Assembly: GCA_028565635.1 (NCBI GenBank)
Contig: JAOXYB010095715.1
Location: 1 to 21,819 of the forward strand
Length of the DNA stretch: 21,819 nt
DNA from: Phoronis ovalis
Lineage: Eukaryota > Phoronida > Phoronidae
Reading direction: 5' to 3'
Part shown: positions 12,901 to 21,100 of the stretch, in pieces
How positions within the stretch are numbered: the stretch's first letter is position 1
Layout of the letters: each line of letters starts with the position of its first letter
Made by a program: the position numbers and the translations under genes
Notes under the pieces: model-generated
The model's input: only the letters and a program-made list of their open reading frames with translations
What the model was told of the DNA's origin: nothing
Database searches by the model: none

Positions 12901-15185
12901 TTACATTGGACTATATTTTTATGACTATTTCAGCATCTCATATCATTTATAAAATAATATTCTGTGACATTGTTTTATTTTCAGATTTTTGAATCTAAAA
13001 TCATATAGTATTTATTCCATCATATCTATGACCGTGCAAATTTTTACAAGTGGCAGTGGGCAGTGTTGGAACTTTGTGATTGGAGATGTTTACAATAGAT
13101 CTGGAGATTCTAATTACCACATGGTTAAATTGTTATTTTAGTGCAGTAATTTTCTGTAGTGCTTGACATGACATAATGTGATGATAAACAGAGGTATTTA
13201 ACATTTATTAAAAACAAATAAATCACACTTAAAATTAAGACTGCTGAAAAATGAAGCTACTGCAATTTGAATATATGTACAGAAAACACTGTAAATTAAT
13301 AAAAACAAATTATATATGATAATGATACCAAAACTGCTTAAAAAAGCAACAGTGAACAGGAGGTGAACTAGACAGATCTTTTCTGCTGGCTTCAACCATG
13401 AAAAGTGGACTGGATTAAAAATCTGACCAAAAAATAACCTTGCATATTCACTCTACCTATGGCAACTGAATTCCAAGCTCTTGGTTTGAGTTTTAACAAC
13501 ACCCCTTGAGTTTGATTTCTGTACATGTTGTTCAAAATACAAGGTTTTTTATTTTTGACATCAATGGAAGTGATACTAAAGCCTCAAGCAAAAATATCCC
13601 CACAAACTATCAACCACAAAATTGAATTTAATAGTCAGCAAGTATAAAACTTGTTAGCCATTTGAACAGATTTTGTCAGACTTTAACAGTTGTTTTAGTT
13701 AGAGGAATTAGAATTTAGTCATTCTGACTTAATCTGAAGGAGTAGAAGCACGTCATATCCGGCAATTTATTGGTATTAGAACTCTGTTAGAATGTAACTA
13801 AGGTGAATTATAAGTTACTGTAAATTATGGCTGATTTGTGGTATTTTTAGTTTTTGATGTGTTCTGATCTGCTAAATAGGACTCCTTCGCCCAACATCAT
13901 TCCAGACATACAAAAACTAACAGCATGCCATCTGGTGGTTTGAAGATTAACAACTGCCCTGTTATTTATACAACTGGTTTTCCAAAATGTCATCTAACAG
14001 ATTGAAAAAATATTTAAATTGTGATGTAATGACTGTGACAAACAGGAAATCAGTTGTTTTGAAGGTTATAAATAGTGTTTTTTTATGTTTTTGGTTTGAA
14101 TTACATCTTTTAATTAATATGGCTTTTCAAATTACACATGCCCTCATATAATGTGGGAGGGATATACGAATTAGACATAACAAGTTGACATAATAGAAAG
14201 TACACTGCCAAAGGATATTTCGTGAGAAAATGTCACATACGAGTGTGATTCTCCGTACTCATGTACTACCTGTATTTTTAAAAATATCACGAATACAGGC
14301 CGAGAATGCTAAAACAATGGAATATGCAACCAGAAACATTGTTTGGCATCGAGTACAGATTCATTTAATCATTACCGAAAAAGCATACATATGACTACCA
14401 GTAGTTAGATGCTGTTATCTCGTCATTCCAAATTGCACAGAGAATTATGCATGTTTTTGCTGTATTTAAGAGTAAAACATCGTTTTATATCACAAAGTCA
14501 AACTTCTTTCACTGATGATTTGTCACTAATAACTGAAGCACTTGAATACTTGAAGAACCTATAACTACAACATTCCCCTTACAGTATGACTTGGACATCT
14601 ACGTTTAATTTGTTACATCAACCTTAAAAATCAATTTTCACTTTTTATACCTACATGCAGATACTGAAAATACTTACCATCATTCTCATAATCCAACCTG
14701 GCTTCTAACTCTTTCCATTCTAGTTTCAGTGGTAAATCCTTATTGCTGTGATAGTATCCATCATCATTTTGACAATACTCATACATTTCTTGTTTTGTAA
14801 TCCTTTGTACTCCATTCTCAACATATACTAAACAATTCCTGAGCTGGACTCTTAATTCTTCATCCCTGTTTCTAAGGAATGTATGTTTTTTACTTGATTC
14901 CATACTGAATATAAAATCTGAATAGTCTTCTGGTGGTATATATTTATAATGTATCCTACCATTGGAATAGAAAACTAGGAATAATGATAACCAATTATGA
15001 TTTTCATTTGAAGTTTTGTATAATCCACTTTTGGAATTCAGTTTCCTAGCATCTTTATAAATAAGAAAGTAAAAGTCTCCTTCTCCCAGCGTTCTTTGAG
15101 ATATGGCTGACTGGTCGAGATGTAAGATAATTTTATTCCCTAAACAGAATGGCCATCCACTTCTGACTAATTCTGTTCTATTAAG
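876..15185 (-). CDS. ARHGEF40/PLEKHG4-like: Solo/Quattro-family RhoGEF gene, partial, nine exons
   Basis: This is the overall gene; the exons are listed separately. It encodes a Rho-family guanine-nucleotide exchange factor expected to act at the cytoskeleton. Nine minus-strand exons join into 621 codons without a stop, and donor and acceptor phases agree at all eight introns, which is strong internal support. Domain order is N-terminal module (residues about 1-150 of the visible part), polar linker (about 170-285), CRAL-TRIO/Sec14-like domain (about 287-450), then spectrin-like helices (about 451-621). From memory, the same order and the motifs GWPxCL, SGxxILTG, DPxLxxLQxxGxAI and WLSxxGE occur in human ARHGEF40. 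PLEKHG4 and PLEKHG4B share the architecture. The initiator methionine and the DH-PH catalytic domains are outside the window, so exchange activity is inferred from family membership. Orthology to ARHGEF40 versus PLEKHG4 cannot be settled here. Confidence 0.85.
1149..1421. mobile_element. 273-bp MITE-like element with G-run inverted repeats
   Basis: The left end is C, twelve G, then CAGTCAA (1149-1168). The right end (1400-1421), read on the minus strand, is C, five G, A, eight G, then CAGTCAA. GGAC flanks the element on both sides (1145-1148 and 1422-1425), as a 4-base target-site duplication would. Inside is a palindrome with 10-base arms AGTGCGTAAC/GTTACGCACT around ATGC (1312-1335), plus repeats of CCCTAACGAAGTG. 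The element is richer in CG dinucleotides than its surroundings and has no coding capacity; the 66-codon minus-strand ORF crossing it is chance. It sits in the exon 8-exon 9 intron. The shape fits a non-autonomous DNA transposon. I cannot assign a superfamily. Confidence 0.72.
1175..1257 (+). repeat. Short repeats of CCCTAACGAAGTG inside the MITE
   Basis: Two identical 13-base copies lie at 1175-1187 and 1245-1257. A degenerate copy, CCTCTAAGAAAGTG, lies at 1207-1220. The copies are 30-40 bases apart, so the left part of the element looks like a short diverged internal array. Such subterminal repeats can be transposase-binding sites in DNA transposons, but that role is only inference here. 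Confidence 0.6.
1866..2004 (-). CDS. ARHGEF40/PLEKHG4-like: Exon 8: spectrin-like repeat, helix segment
   Basis: This 139-base exon encodes DAMSGLNQLYNDVHNTLKK, then LMELSAMRLLKLEHCVTLKRFQEDSQK. The acceptor is CCGTTTACAG|GGATGC and the donor CAGAAG|GTGAGA. The first base G completes the Lys codon begun by AA of exon 7. Heptad spacing of Leu, Met and Val and the high charge fit a three-helix spectrin repeat. The aligned human ARHGEF40 stretch is EVDEAIHQLVRLSNLHVQQQ, from memory. It ends in phase 0. Confidence 0.88.
2005..3193 (-). other. Intron between exons 7 and 8
   Basis: This 1189-base GT-AG intron splits a Lys codon AA|G. A 68-codon open stretch at 2029-2235 follows a good acceptor (TTTTTCTGCAG), but entering it from exon 7 gives a stop at the second full codon, so I do not call it an exon. 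Nothing else stands out. Confidence 0.85.
3194..3444 (-). CDS. ARHGEF40/PLEKHG4-like: Exon 7: start of spectrin-like helical region
   Basis: This 251-base exon begins QLDPFLNNCRKVASLLV and ends LNKDHSELGDTDDY plus AA of a Lys codon. The acceptor is ATTTTTAG|CAACTA and the donor ATTACAA|GTAAGT. It is rich in charged helices. The segment MRKIFDDPSLVSLQTEGEAI matches LADPRLTALQRDGGAI of human ARHGEF40 (recalled), a block shared with other Sec14-spectrin RhoGEFs. Joining directly after exon 6 (WISFRM|QLDPF) gives a distance from the Trp to the Cys of NNC that differs by only one residue from the human protein. That argues that the main transcript has no extra exon between them. Confidence 0.92.
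3445..4341 (-). other. Intron between exons 6 and 7
   Basis: This 897-base GT-AG intron has phase 0. It contains the candidate cassette exon at 3506-3646. The rest is AT-rich with no other recognisable feature. Confidence 0.85.
3506..3646 (-). other. Candidate cassette exon between exons 6 and 7
   Basis: A 141-base open stretch (47 codons, EKTTPTNIAQRC to GFRNKAANT) has an acceptor, TTTTCTCATCAG, after a pyrimidine-rich tract. The possible donor is TACG|GTTTAA. It starts and ends in phase 0, exactly what is needed between exon 6 (ends phase 0) and exon 7 (starts phase 0), so inclusion would keep the frame. Against it, the donor is weak, family spacing is already right without it, and ORFs of this length occur by chance in this sequence. 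LVIDMTSATGIIL loosely recalls the VIIDAQGASGDIV strand of exon 4, which might mean a decayed exon duplication. Confidence 0.2.
4342..4458 (-). CDS. ARHGEF40/PLEKHG4-like: Exon 6: C-terminal end of CRAL-TRIO domain
   Basis: This 117-base exon (39 codons, phase 0-0) encodes LDLLSAASLLYRFVSKRQL, then PLELEGDFLYNHQEWISFRM. The acceptor is CTCATTCCAG|CTGGAT and the donor CGAATG|GTAAGG. The pattern (hydrophobic)-x-x-Y-(V/I)-x-x-x-Q-L-x-x-E-L-x-G-x-x-x-Y-x-H-x-x-W is the strongest family signature in the window. Trio/Kalirin (DFDGTLDYNHEEW) and MCF2L (ELGGTLEYRHSQW) have the same closing motif, from memory. It ends the Sec14-like domain; the spectrin-like part follows directly in exon 7. Confidence 0.93.
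4459..4984 (-). other. Intron between exons 5 and 6
   Basis: This 526-base GT-AG intron has phase 0. It carries CCACCAGATGGCA at 4573-4585, a 13-mer that recurs in opposite orientation at 13926-13938. Nothing else is seen. Confidence 0.85.
4985..5083 (-). CDS. ARHGEF40/PLEKHG4-like: Exon 5: CRAL-TRIO domain segment
   Basis: This 99-base exon (33 codons, phase 0 at both ends) encodes SNIGGAISIVHIVADRTVQ, then SILLRALKPHYTFK. The acceptor is GTATTTTCAG|TCAAAT and the donor TTCAAG|GTAAGA. It corresponds to the strand that follows the central helix of the Sec14-like domain (LIFILRP or IALIIKP in related RhoGEFs, from memory). Because it is symmetric, skipping it would keep the frame but remove a core strand. 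A 344-base inverted-repeat element starts 45 bases upstream of its acceptor in the intron separating it from exon 4. Confidence 0.88.
5084..5816 (-). other. Intron between exons 4 and 5
   Basis: This 733-base GT-AG intron has phase 0. Nearly half is the inverted-repeat element at 5128-5471; the remainder is AT-rich and featureless. Confidence 0.85.
5128..5471. mobile_element. 344-bp element with 26-bp imperfect terminal inverted repeats
   Basis: The left end (5128-5153) begins GGGTGCACTTGACTGAG. The reverse complement of the right end (5446-5471) begins GGGTGAACTTGATTGAG. The two 26-base arms agree at 23 positions. TTT flanks both sides, which could be a 3-base duplication or chance. The interior is AT-rich with no convincing ORF; the plus-strand ORF at 5420-5668 overlaps the right end and looks like chance. 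The element lies wholly in the exon 4-exon 5 intron. Size and structure fit a MITE, a different family from the one at 1149-1421. Other possibilities are the remnant of a larger element or a hairpin-forming locus. Confidence 0.6.
5817..5916 (-). CDS. ARHGEF40/PLEKHG4-like: Exon 4: CRAL-TRIO domain, central strand and helix
   Basis: This 100-base exon encodes NNIRDRGFTVIIDAQGAS followed by GDIVIKLLDALYLLQ. The acceptor is TTTATTACAG|TAATAAC and the donor TTACAG|GTAAAG. RGFTVIIDAQG matches the hallmark strand of Sec14-like domains in RhoGEFs (compare FTVIVDGR in SESTD1 and FVIDMRG in Trio/Kalirin, from memory). The amphipathic helix after it is also typical. In this family the fold is thought to bind lipids or mediate autoinhibition, but no lipid-contact residue can be assigned from sequence alone. 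The exon starts with the third base of a codon and ends in phase 0. Confidence 0.9.
5917..6275 (-). other. Intron between exons 3 and 4
   Basis: This 359-base GT-AG intron splits an Asn codon AA|T. It is AT-rich and I see no feature in it. Confidence 0.85.
6276..6399 (-). CDS. ARHGEF40/PLEKHG4-like: Exon 3: CRAL-TRIO domain, N-terminal part
   Basis: This 124-base exon reads ARDSHGGPVVVIFTKNSL, then WSHLNITSKDIAKLLMYYHSVP. The acceptor is AAATTGCAG|GTGCAC and the donor CCAAA|GTAAGA. Its first two bases complete a Gly codon begun in exon 2 and its last two (AA) join T of exon 4 to give Asn. The pattern D-x-x-G-x-P-(V)n, then an aromatic/hydrophobic helix ending in SVP or SIP, is typical of the start of the Sec14-like domain in Trio/Kalirin, MCF2L and PLEKHG4-type RhoGEFs. 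It is too short and intron-rich to stand out as an ORF, but the joined reading frame is unambiguous. Confidence 0.88.
6786..6858 (-). tRNA. tRNA-Lys(CUU): tRNA-Lys (anticodon CUU)
   Basis: A 73-base tRNA including discriminator G folds without a mismatch in any stem, with two G-U pairs in the acceptor (GCCCGGC with GTTGGGC). The D stem is GCTC/GAGC, the anticodon stem TGGGA/TCCCA, and the T stem GTGGG/CCCAC. The anticodon loop CTCTTAA gives CTT at 6825-6823. The A box TAGCTCAGTCGG lies at 6851-6840 and the B box GGTTCGAGCCC at 6807-6797. TTTT and then T7 on the minus strand shortly after the 3' end can serve as Pol III terminators. There is no intron and CCA is not encoded, as expected of a eukaryotic nuclear tRNA. 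It lies inside the exon 2-exon 3 intron of the RhoGEF gene, on the same strand, and should be transcribed independently. Confidence 0.97.
7506..7643 (-). other. Candidate Cys-rich cassette exon between exons 2 and 3
   Basis: An open 138-base stretch is bounded by GGAAACAG and by CACA|GTAAGA. It would be phase 1-1, compatible with splicing between exons 2 and 3. Its product is rich in Cys, reading CAICLCNICILCGC and later CTCG. The acceptor lacks a good pyrimidine tract, and insertion would interrupt the start of the CRAL-TRIO domain. Most likely it is chance; it is recorded because the phase and donor both fit. Confidence 0.1.
9966..10367 (-). CDS. ARHGEF40/PLEKHG4-like: Exon 2: polar linker and start of CRAL-TRIO domain
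   Basis: This 402-base exon encodes a linker rich in Ser, Glu, Asp and Lys (residues about 170-285 of the visible protein), then IMDVNFELLQSGVAILTG at the start of the CRAL-TRIO domain. Human ARHGEF40, from memory, has VAWDLMASGFLILTG at this place, after a much longer disordered region. The donor ACAG|GTAACA at 9966 leaves one base, G, which joins GT of exon 3 to give Gly. The acceptor TATAG before 10367 was chosen over CTAG before 10392 because only the former matches the phase-1 end of exon 1 (G|TT gives Val). The polypyrimidine tract there is weak, so the 5' boundary is less certain than the 3' one. The segment KSPKEIMSPKSKK has SP sites that could be phosphorylated; that is inference. 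Confidence 0.82.
10368..14677 (-). other. Intron between exons 1 and 2
   Basis: This 4310-base interval has phase-compatible ends. It is AT-rich and contains the 13-bp direct repeat at 12525-12569 and a CTCF-like 13-mer at 13926-13938. A 94-codon minus-strand ORF at 12261-12545 is hydrophobic, unlike the polar linker expected here, so I treat it as chance. A small linker exon could have been missed. Confidence 0.65.
12525..12569 (+). repeat. 13-bp direct repeat CTGGTCAGCCTCA
   Basis: Two identical copies lie at 12525-12537 and 12557-12569, 32 bases apart. CACCAT also occurs before the first copy and again after it. This looks like a small local duplication inside the exon 1-exon 2 intron. 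Confidence 0.7.
14678..15185 (-). CDS. ARHGEF40/PLEKHG4-like: Exon 1 (in window): conserved N-terminal module
   Basis: This 508-base exon (169 codons plus one base) is open throughout. The acceptor is TTTTGTAG just above 15185 and the donor is GATG|GTAAGT at 14678. It reads from LNRTELVRSGWPFCLGN to KELEARLDYEND. Landmarks are GWPFCLG (about residues 10-16), GEGDFYFLIY (about 35-44), and NCLVYVENGVQRI followed by QEMYEYC. From memory, human ARHGEF40 carries GWPLCL, GDFYLQV and SGIQRLPWAEL at the same positions relative to its N-terminus, so this is the globular N-terminal region of the family. I know no named domain for it. The human protein has about 70 residues before GWPLCL, so at least one upstream exon is missing. 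It ends in phase 1, matching exon 2. The plus-strand ORF at 15103-15303 is a shadow of this exon. Confidence 0.87.
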
Positions 15186-18100
15186 CTACAAAATCAGAAA
15201 AGAAAATTTCCACTATACAGCACAAAAACAAGTTCCCTATTCAATTCCATGTTGTTCTCAGTACAATACCCTACCCTTTCAGACAGGACTTCTTTTGTTC
15301 TGACAGCAGTGGTAGACAAGATTATACTTCACTGTTTACCACAACAATTTATATCCAACCTGATTAAGATACAGGATTCAACAACATGCTCTTTTTAAGG
15401 CCACAATTTGATATCAAAAATAGCCTTAACAAATTGGCTTAATTTTAATAATGTAATGACAAACTGTCAAGAAACCTGGTGAACTTTTTCACAACAACTG
15501 TTCCCTCCTGCTGCTTGCCTTCAACATAACTCTAATCATGTCTAATGTAATTGTTATAATTTCACAAAATAAACAAGTGAATCAAATCACAAGTCTGAGT
15601 AAAATGAGGTGACCTATGGGACAATAACCAACCATAATGACTAATAATGTGGAAACCAGTGGATATATAATTACCTATTAAAAATTTAATGAAGTAAACA
15701 CTTGAGGACTTGCATTTTTTTAAATCTTTAAAAACAACAAAATAAAAGGCACTTCTTTAATTTGAATGACTGATGATGACATATCATAAAATGGATCCAT
15801 AAATATGTATTTAATATTACATAAATCTGATGTCTTCAAAACACACTTTTAGTTGTGGACAAAGTGGGGTTTCAGAGAAATCACTAAATTAAATCATAAG
15901 CATGGAAACATTCTATTGTCACCAGCAGATGCTGAGTACTGAAGCCTGCACCTGTGTAAGCAGGTAACAATCAACAAACCTTATGTTTGAAATACTTTTC
16001 TATCCATTATGGTCCACTGCCAAGAACCACTGCCTATAAACCAGCAAGTACTAGGAAAATATAAATAATAAGAAACTTCCATAGTTTATGACAGTATGTT
16101 AATTTTATGACTTTGTATAACCATATGCCAAGCCTGCTGCACTGTCAATTGATGTTGTCTAGTCTGTATTTAAATTTCATCTGAGTTTATGAATTGTAAT
16201 AAGCTTGTGAAGAGCCTATTTATAACCAGGATTTACAACTATAACTATAGGATAGTTGAAACATCTTTCTTTTGTTGGCGATAAAGATCAAATTAGAGAA
16301 AATCACATGGTTGAGAATATCATGGTGCTTACAACAGGTTGTATTGTTGTGAATATATATATAATGATGTCATCATACCAGGTAGCAATACATTGGTAAA
16401 GCTGTGGGTACAGATAAAACTCATTAGTTTTTAATTGGACCCAACTTGCTGAGAGCTTTAAGCTTATGCACACTACCTATGGATGCTTAACATTAAATAC
16501 AGAAGACACAAATATATCAATGAAGGACACAGAATGAGACCCTAGTTGTTATTTCAAAAAGAATTTGTCTAATACATGTTCATCGGGGAAAAATATACAG
16601 ATATCTCTATATTCGAACTTCCTTACCTATGGCGTTAACAAAAACATGGGTTCACATTATATCCTTCTAAAGAAGCATTCTCCACATCATGGGGACACTT
16701 TTAACAATTACATATAATCACTAAATAATTCCTAACTTAGTCTTTTTACCAAAATAAAATACCACAACATCAGGCTATCATGTATATACAACAAATCACT
16801 TAAGAATTATATATGCATAAATGATGTCAGTGCTCAGAAAAACTATTCTTCTTCTTGTCTTATGAATCAAATTTCTCAGAATCCAGTAACAGGATAAATT
16901 AGTAATAGCCTCTGGGTGTGACTAAGTTAGCATATGATTTCAATCACATCTTCAATCTAAACTAATGTTAAAAAATAAATTTTAAGTGAGCATGGCTCTA
17001 TAGCTTACTTAACATGACAGCTTTTCAATGCACTTGTAAAAAAAATTTACAGGCAAAAGCTGTGAACCTATAATGTTAGAAGTGTTTCTCCACACTAGAT
17101 GCAAACAGTAACTATGGAAACAAGCACTTATAAAGTAATGATGTTTGTGAAAAAGTTTTCAATGTTCTTGTAAAACACTATATGGGAGGTCTACTTATCT
17201 GACAGCTGCTTAACTCAAAGAAAACTGTTTTACTTTTTTGTTTGTGATAGCATTTCCTCAATACTCATTTAGCTGTGGTAATCACAACAATATCATAACA
17301 AGAAATATAATCGCTTCTTGCTTCACTGTGACTTTTATGCATTATGGAGAACCTCAATTTAAAGAGAAAAAAAAACAAAAAAACACTGTATATTTCACTG
17401 CGGTTTTGCGGTTGGTGAAGAAAAAGCAGACAACAGTAATCCAGCTAAGTGTGAATTAAGTTTTACCATTCTGCAGGAATTCAGGTATAATTCACAGGAA
17501 ATATGCAATGGTGTTTCTGCATAGCATCCCTGATTTCTCATTTAATAAAATTCACTGTACACTCTATCCAAGGTGCATTTGAACTTGTGTAAGAATAAGT
17601 ATGACAAACACACATTCAGATACTTTTGACAGGATAAAAGGTATAGATATTAATAACAGCTTAATCAACTAACGACTTAAAAATCAGTCTTTCTGTAAGT
17701 TCCATGACATACTGTAACTTTCAGACAGTAAATTTGTAAGACCCTTCTGAGACAACCCTAATTCATCCAGTCATTTATGTTTGCATGCATGACAGGAAAT
17801 AAAGTCAGTAAATCATGCTATTTAAATTAAGTTTTTTAATTACCTGCCTGAAATCTTGTACTCCACCCTTGCAAGTCTATGTTTCACTGTATTGTATCAT
17901 GATATTAAAAATCCCAAAATACAAAGATTATATTAACTGGTTGTTCTTTATTCACATGAGTCAACAAAAATCTAGTAATAAATCTGGTGCCATGCCACAT
18001 TTTCCATTTAAAAAACCATAACACAAATACTAACAGTTTTCTGCCTGACTAGTGCTTAGGAACTATTTTTATTTTTTTTACAGCAATTTGAATAGATGAG

Positions 18101-21100
18101 TCAATGCAACGTCCATAAACTATAAATCAGGTGACATCACTCGATGTACATCCACTCAAAAGACAATAAAAGGCATTGTCAACAGTGATCATCTTTTCAT
18201 CCGAAGAAAATAGAATATGTTGGCCTTTATACTGAATTAAGTTGCCCACTTACAATACAAGGGGCTCTATAAACTGAATAACTAACATATATACCTGGAT
18301 GATGCACTGTAAAAATATTTAAATATGACCAACATAGATAATCCACTTCCGAAATGACCAACCGCAGGTGATAAGAACATATCAGACATATTGCAGGGCC
18401 TATTATTCATGCTTATCATTTTCATATACTACAAAATTAGGTATAACACAGAAAACTTGTCCTGACAAAAGCAGTTTTTATCAGCATTGTGCGCAAGTTA
18501 GTATCTAAAGTATACTTCAAAGAAACTATTAAGATAAAATTATTGTTGACTTTAGCACTTCCTCAATAGTACACTAATAATGTGCTTAAATAATGTTATT
18601 TAAAATGCTGTGCATCTATTTTGTTATCCTACACAAATCTTTATACCATAGTATCTTTATTTATTTTTATTAATCAGTTAGCTAATTAATTGTCTAATGT
18701 TACTGCCATTAAGGACTACAATAAAGAAACAGTAAAACACCCATACAGATCTAGTACTATTATTATACATATAGCACATTAAATAAAAGATATTCAAGCA
18801 TATAGCTCAACATTTGTTTACATGGTAACCAAAATAGACAACCTTTATTACCTGATATATACACATGTAAAAATAACCAGACATTTCTAAAAAATGCTGT
18901 TATTTTTGGAACAGTCCCCACTTAGTAATGCATAAAGCAGCATAAAATAGCCATTTCAATTCGTAGCCACCTACATAATTTAACATGAATGTGAACATCG
19001 ATAATCTGCAATCCAAGAAAAAACTCAAGCAAAAAAAGTGTGACATAACTAAATAAATGACATATCTGTAGCAAATATTCACAGACAATATCCATATTTT
19101 ATTGATCTACCATTGAATACAATAAAAGAAATCAACTCCACTTGTTTGTCAACATAATAAAACTGATATTATAACACAATGTCAAAACAGATGTTACAAT
19201 TCTCAACTCCTGAGTTACCTGTTTAACCTTCTGACCATATTTATAATATTTTCTAGCTTTTAAAATCAGACAAAATTACTAATACCAAACTGGATGAGAT
19301 GCTAAATACAAGACTACCAATAGAGATATAAACACAAACAGATTATTCTTAGTGACATTACCTAATCAGTTCAACACCTATAATGAAATCACATTCTTGG
19401 ATATTAAATATTCTTTGTCGTCACACAGAAATATAATAAAGCATAAGTTCTATTCTAAACAAAACAGTCACAATGATAATTAATTACAAAGTATGAAATG
19501 AAATACCTAATAGATCAGGGTGCCTAAATATCTCCAACATTTTGTTTTGATACCAATCTTAGAGCACAAATGTACTAACCTAAATCTGCCCAGCTAGCCA
19601 ACATTCAGCATCTGCAAAAAGACCTTGAAAAACACAATACCTATCTACTTCATAAATAGAATCTTCAAATTAAAGCAAGCATAGCTGATACGGTGCTCTA
19701 TAATTAAGTACATTACCTATGTGAACAATTTTATTGCCAGTCAATAATTTTGGATCAATAAATTATTCTTATTATTACATCTACATTCCTATTATTTTTA
19801 AATTAGTGTCATTTACTATTTATCAAGCATAGGTCAGCTACAACATGTTTAGGAAATTACCCAGCAGCTAGCATCTTACTGTCATATATAAAGGTACAAC
19901 AATAGTAACGATAATGGTTATGATGATGACCATCTTTAAATGGCCATTTTGATAAATAAAACAAGAACAACAGCTTGCTTGACAAATGTTTCTCTCCCTT
20001 ATATTTCATTAAATAGTCTTAGAACATGAAACTCAATGATTATTAATACAGTGTCTGGTAGTAATCTTGGCAACCAGGTGAAAGTTATACACAAATTACA
20101 GTACTAGAATTAATAATAATAATAGCAATATCCATAATGACTATACATCTTATGGGTGATGATGGTCACAATGATGCTATAGAACTGTAGCATGGATCTA
20201 ATCCTGATTAATAGTTGAAACTTTACCAGTATTTAAATGCATACTTAAACTTCATAGATCATGCACACTATTATGGTATACTTAAAAACATTTGAGACTT
20301 GTTTAAAATTCAAAGATACACTCATGACAAGAAAATCATGCAGGAACTGATAAAAGAACCTACCTGATAGATCCTACCTGATAGATCGTACAAATAATAA
20401 ACTTAAGATCAAAATGTAAGATCTGGAATTCACCTCTAATGAATCTGGCTAATCAACTGTCCAAAACGCATTAGACTCAGCTGTTATAAGGGAAAACGAA
20501 AATGGAAATGTTTCAGGAGCTTAAACTATAAAACATTCCCAGGTACAACATAAAATACGAAATCAGGTGAATCCTTAAATAATTGAATCTGGCATTTCAA
20601 AATACACTTTAGGCATAAAATTCTAGTTACCACAAAATCTATTTATAAATAATTGCAACAGTTCACAATAAAACCTGAGAAACTTATTCTAGGCTGTGCC
20701 TTGATTGGTTCCTGGAGAGTTAATTAAGCTGATACCTTAATGAGATAAGCATACCTAACATTATCCTTGGGATTGGTTACAATTTTTGAATAAACACATG
20801 AGTAATACTTAAAATAGAATTTTAAAGTACACACTTATTTCCAAGCATGCATTAAATTCTATAAAGCTAATTTTAAAAGAATTTATTCTGCATGCCTTCG
20901 TGTAATGTTGTCAACATGTAACAAGATCTTTGCCAAACAAAATATATTTATTTTCTTGAATTCCTAAAAAAAATTGCAGGTACGTAAACATGTATCATGT
21001 AATTGAGAAAACCTATAATCAAGATTTAACGTATCATTTTCATGGTTTTGGAACATATTCATGATTCCTTAAAGAAACAGATCCACATTTGTTAAATTTT

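Noticed and set aside
15103-15303. Plus-strand 66-codon ORF
   Set aside because: It is the antisense shadow of the N-terminal module exon (14678-15185).
19569-19608. Possible micro-exon between TTTTTGCAG and GTTAGTAC on the minus strand
   Set aside because: Two of the three frames contain stops and the third ends in TAG at the border; there is no family similarity.
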